A stretch of DNA of 6,836 nt, from positions 1-6,836 of the forward strand of contig JAJZYL010000067.1 in the NCBI GenBank assembly GCA_021798095.1, in the 5' to 3' direction. Under the pieces are notes generated by a model. It made no database searches. It saw nothing but the letters and a program-made list of their open reading frames with translations, and was not told where the DNA came from. The translations under genes and the position numbers were made by a program. Positions 5,877-6,836 of the stretch are shown piece by piece. Within the stretch, counting starts at the first letter, position 1. The number at the start of each line of letters is the position of its first letter. Source of the DNA: an archaeon. GTDB lineage: Archaea > Thermoproteota > Nitrososphaeria > Conexivisphaerales > UBA164.

Positions 5877-6593
5877 ATGATGAACCTAATAGATGAAGGA
5901 GGAAAGAGGTTAGATGGAAGGTCATTTGATCAGCTCAGGCCCTTTAGCATGGAAGCGGGTCTATTGAAAAGTGCCTCCGGATCTGCCTATATAGAACAAG
6001 GAGGTAACAAGATCTTGGTCGGAGTATATGGGCCAAGGGATAGCAGGAGCAGGTATGGCACTAACCAGGACAAGGCGGTATTAAAATGCAGATACCATAT
6101 GCTCCCGTTTTCTACAGAGGAAAGAAAGTCTCCACAGCCATCAAGGAGAGAAATAGAAATATCGAAGGTGATAAGGGATGCACTGGAACCAGCGCTCCTT
6201 CTCGAGGAGTTTCCTAGATCAGTGATCGATATTTACATAGAAGTGTTGCAGAGCGATGGTGGATCAAGGGGAGCCAGCATAACGGCGGCTTCCATAGCGC
6301 TTGCGGATGCTGGGATACCGATGAAAGACTTGGTTTCGGCAGTTGCAGTAGGCAAGGTGAACGGGCGCCTGGTGCTGGACCTGAGCGATACAGAAGACAA
6401 GGAGGGGGAAGTCGACCTTCCGATAGCGGTTATGCTGAACAGCGGCTTGATAACGCTCATGCAGATGGATGGGAAGCTAAGCGAAGATGAATTTAGGCAG
6501 GCTATAGATCTTGCCATGGCCGGCGCCAAGGAACTTAGGGAAGCCCAGAGGAAGGCGCTTGTGCAGAAGTATTTCAAGGAAGTGAATTCATAG
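5877..6593 (+). CDS. rrp41: Exosome catalytic subunit Rrp41 (RNase PH family)
   Basis: Rrp41 is the phosphorolytic 3'-5' exoribonuclease subunit of the archaeal exosome; with inorganic phosphate it releases nucleoside diphosphates, and in reverse it adds A-rich tails. The 238 residues cover the whole RNase PH fold, from RLDGRSFDQLRPF (11-23) onward. Arg90-Arg91 in PSRREIEISKVIR match the RNA-binding Arg pair. GGSRGASI (128-135) is the phosphate-binding loop. Asp174 and Asp180 in DTEDKEGEVDLP correspond to the catalytic acidic residues described for Sulfolobus Rrp41 (Asp182 and Asp188). These residues mark it as the active subunit, not Rrp42. ATG 5877 and ATG 5880 are both possible; 5880 has better spacing to GGTGA and would shift residue numbers by one. 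The stop TAG abuts the rrp42 ATG without a gap. Confidence 0.97.
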   Translation: MMNLIDEGGKRLDGRSFDQLRPFSMEAGLLKSASGSAYIEQGGNKILVGVYGPRDSRSRYGTNQDKAVLKCRYHMLPFSTEERKSPQPSRREIEISKVIRDALEPALLLEEFPRSVIDIYIEVLQSDGGSRGASITAASIALADAGIPMKDLVSAVAVGKVNGRLVLDLSDTEDKEGEVDLPIAVMLNSGLITLMQMDGKLSEDEFRQAIDLAMAGAKELREAQRKALVQKYFKEVNS

Positions 6594-6836
6594 ATGAAGG
6601 GATTAGTTTTGGATAACCTGAGGAGGGATCAATTGACGGATGCTATATCCAAGGGTAGAAGGTTAGATGGCCGCGGAATGAGCGAATATAGAAAGTTAGA
6701 GATACAGCCAGGTGTAATCCCGAAGGCTGAAGGTTCCGCAAGGGTTAAACTTGGTGATACTGAGGTTATGGCTGGCGTAAAGATCGAGCACGGAAAGCCA
6801 TTTCCAGATACACCTGATCAGGGGGTACTTATTATC
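6594..6836 (+). CDS. rrp42: Exosome non-catalytic subunit Rrp42 (3'-truncated by window edge)
   Basis: The frame runs off the right edge after 81 codons. Rrp42 alternates with Rrp41 in the hexameric ring; it binds RNA and is needed for activity but lacks its own catalytic site. Visible family marks are GRRLDGRGMSEYRKLEI (about 24-40), PKAEGSARVKLGDTEVMAGVKIE (about 45-67), and KPFPDTPDQGVLII (about 69-81 by eye). The 'PFPDTPD.G' element and the longer N-terminal extension separate Rrp42 from Rrp41. The ATG begins right after the rrp41 stop (TAGATG). AGGAAGTGA (6577-6585), inside the end of rrp41, may be the ribosome site, eight bases upstream. The region that would show loss of catalytic residues lies outside the window. 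Confidence 0.95.
   Translation, partial: MKGLVLDNLRRDQLTDAISKGRRLDGRGMSEYRKLEIQPGVIPKAEGSARVKLGDTEVMAGVKIEHGKPFPDTPDQGVLII

Noticed and set aside
1..6836. Mobile elements, CRISPR arrays, attachment sites, replication origin repeats
   Set aside because: No transposase or integrase coding, no regular spaced repeats, and no duplicated tRNA 3' end were seen. The tRNA could in principle be an integration site, but no second copy of its T-arm sequence lies in the window.

Overview
The window is archaeal chromosome. Five things support this. It holds proteasome alpha, SBDS/Sdo1 and exosome Rrp4, Rrp41 and Rrp42 genes in one compact head-to-tail run. It holds an archaeal/eukaryal-type translation factor 5A with the hypusine-site context. 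TATA-like boxes precede the operon heads. GGTGA-type ribosome binding sites precede several starts. The tRNA gene has no encoded CCA. The psmA-SBDS-rrp4-rrp41-rrp42 order is a classical euryarchaeal 'exosome superoperon'. Moderate GC by eye, short leaders and protein flavour suggest a Thermoplasmata-type euryarchaeon, but that lineage call is an inference and only moderately confident.

Layout, all genes on the + strand. (1) Positions 2-1283: a 5'-truncated ABC ATPase and an overlapping ABC-2 membrane permease, together an exporter-type two-gene operon. (2) Positions 1310-1743: a TATA-driven aIF5A gene. (3) Positions 1744-1904: a short intergenic segment containing an imperfect inverted repeat, then tRNA-Ala(CGC). 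(4) Positions 2000-3622: a CPA2-type cation/proton antiporter with a C-terminal CBS pair. (5) Positions 3701-6836: a TATA-like element and then psmA, SBDS, rrp4, rrp41 and the start of rrp42, with gaps of 0 to 16 bases. The last gene runs off the window.

The right half joins protein turnover (20S core alpha ring), ribosome maturation (SBDS releases aIF6) and 3'-5' RNA processing (Rrp41/Rrp42 hexamer with an Rrp4 cap) in one transcription unit. The left half is a mix of transport and translation genes with their own signals. No stretch above about 120 bases lacks a gene.

I found no mobile element, CRISPR array or clearly new system; this is mostly core archaeal genome. The points most worth checking are a Glu where CPA2 exchangers usually have the ion-binding Asp, an unexplained inverted repeat before the tRNA, and a seven-codon reading frame that bridges SBDS and rrp4.
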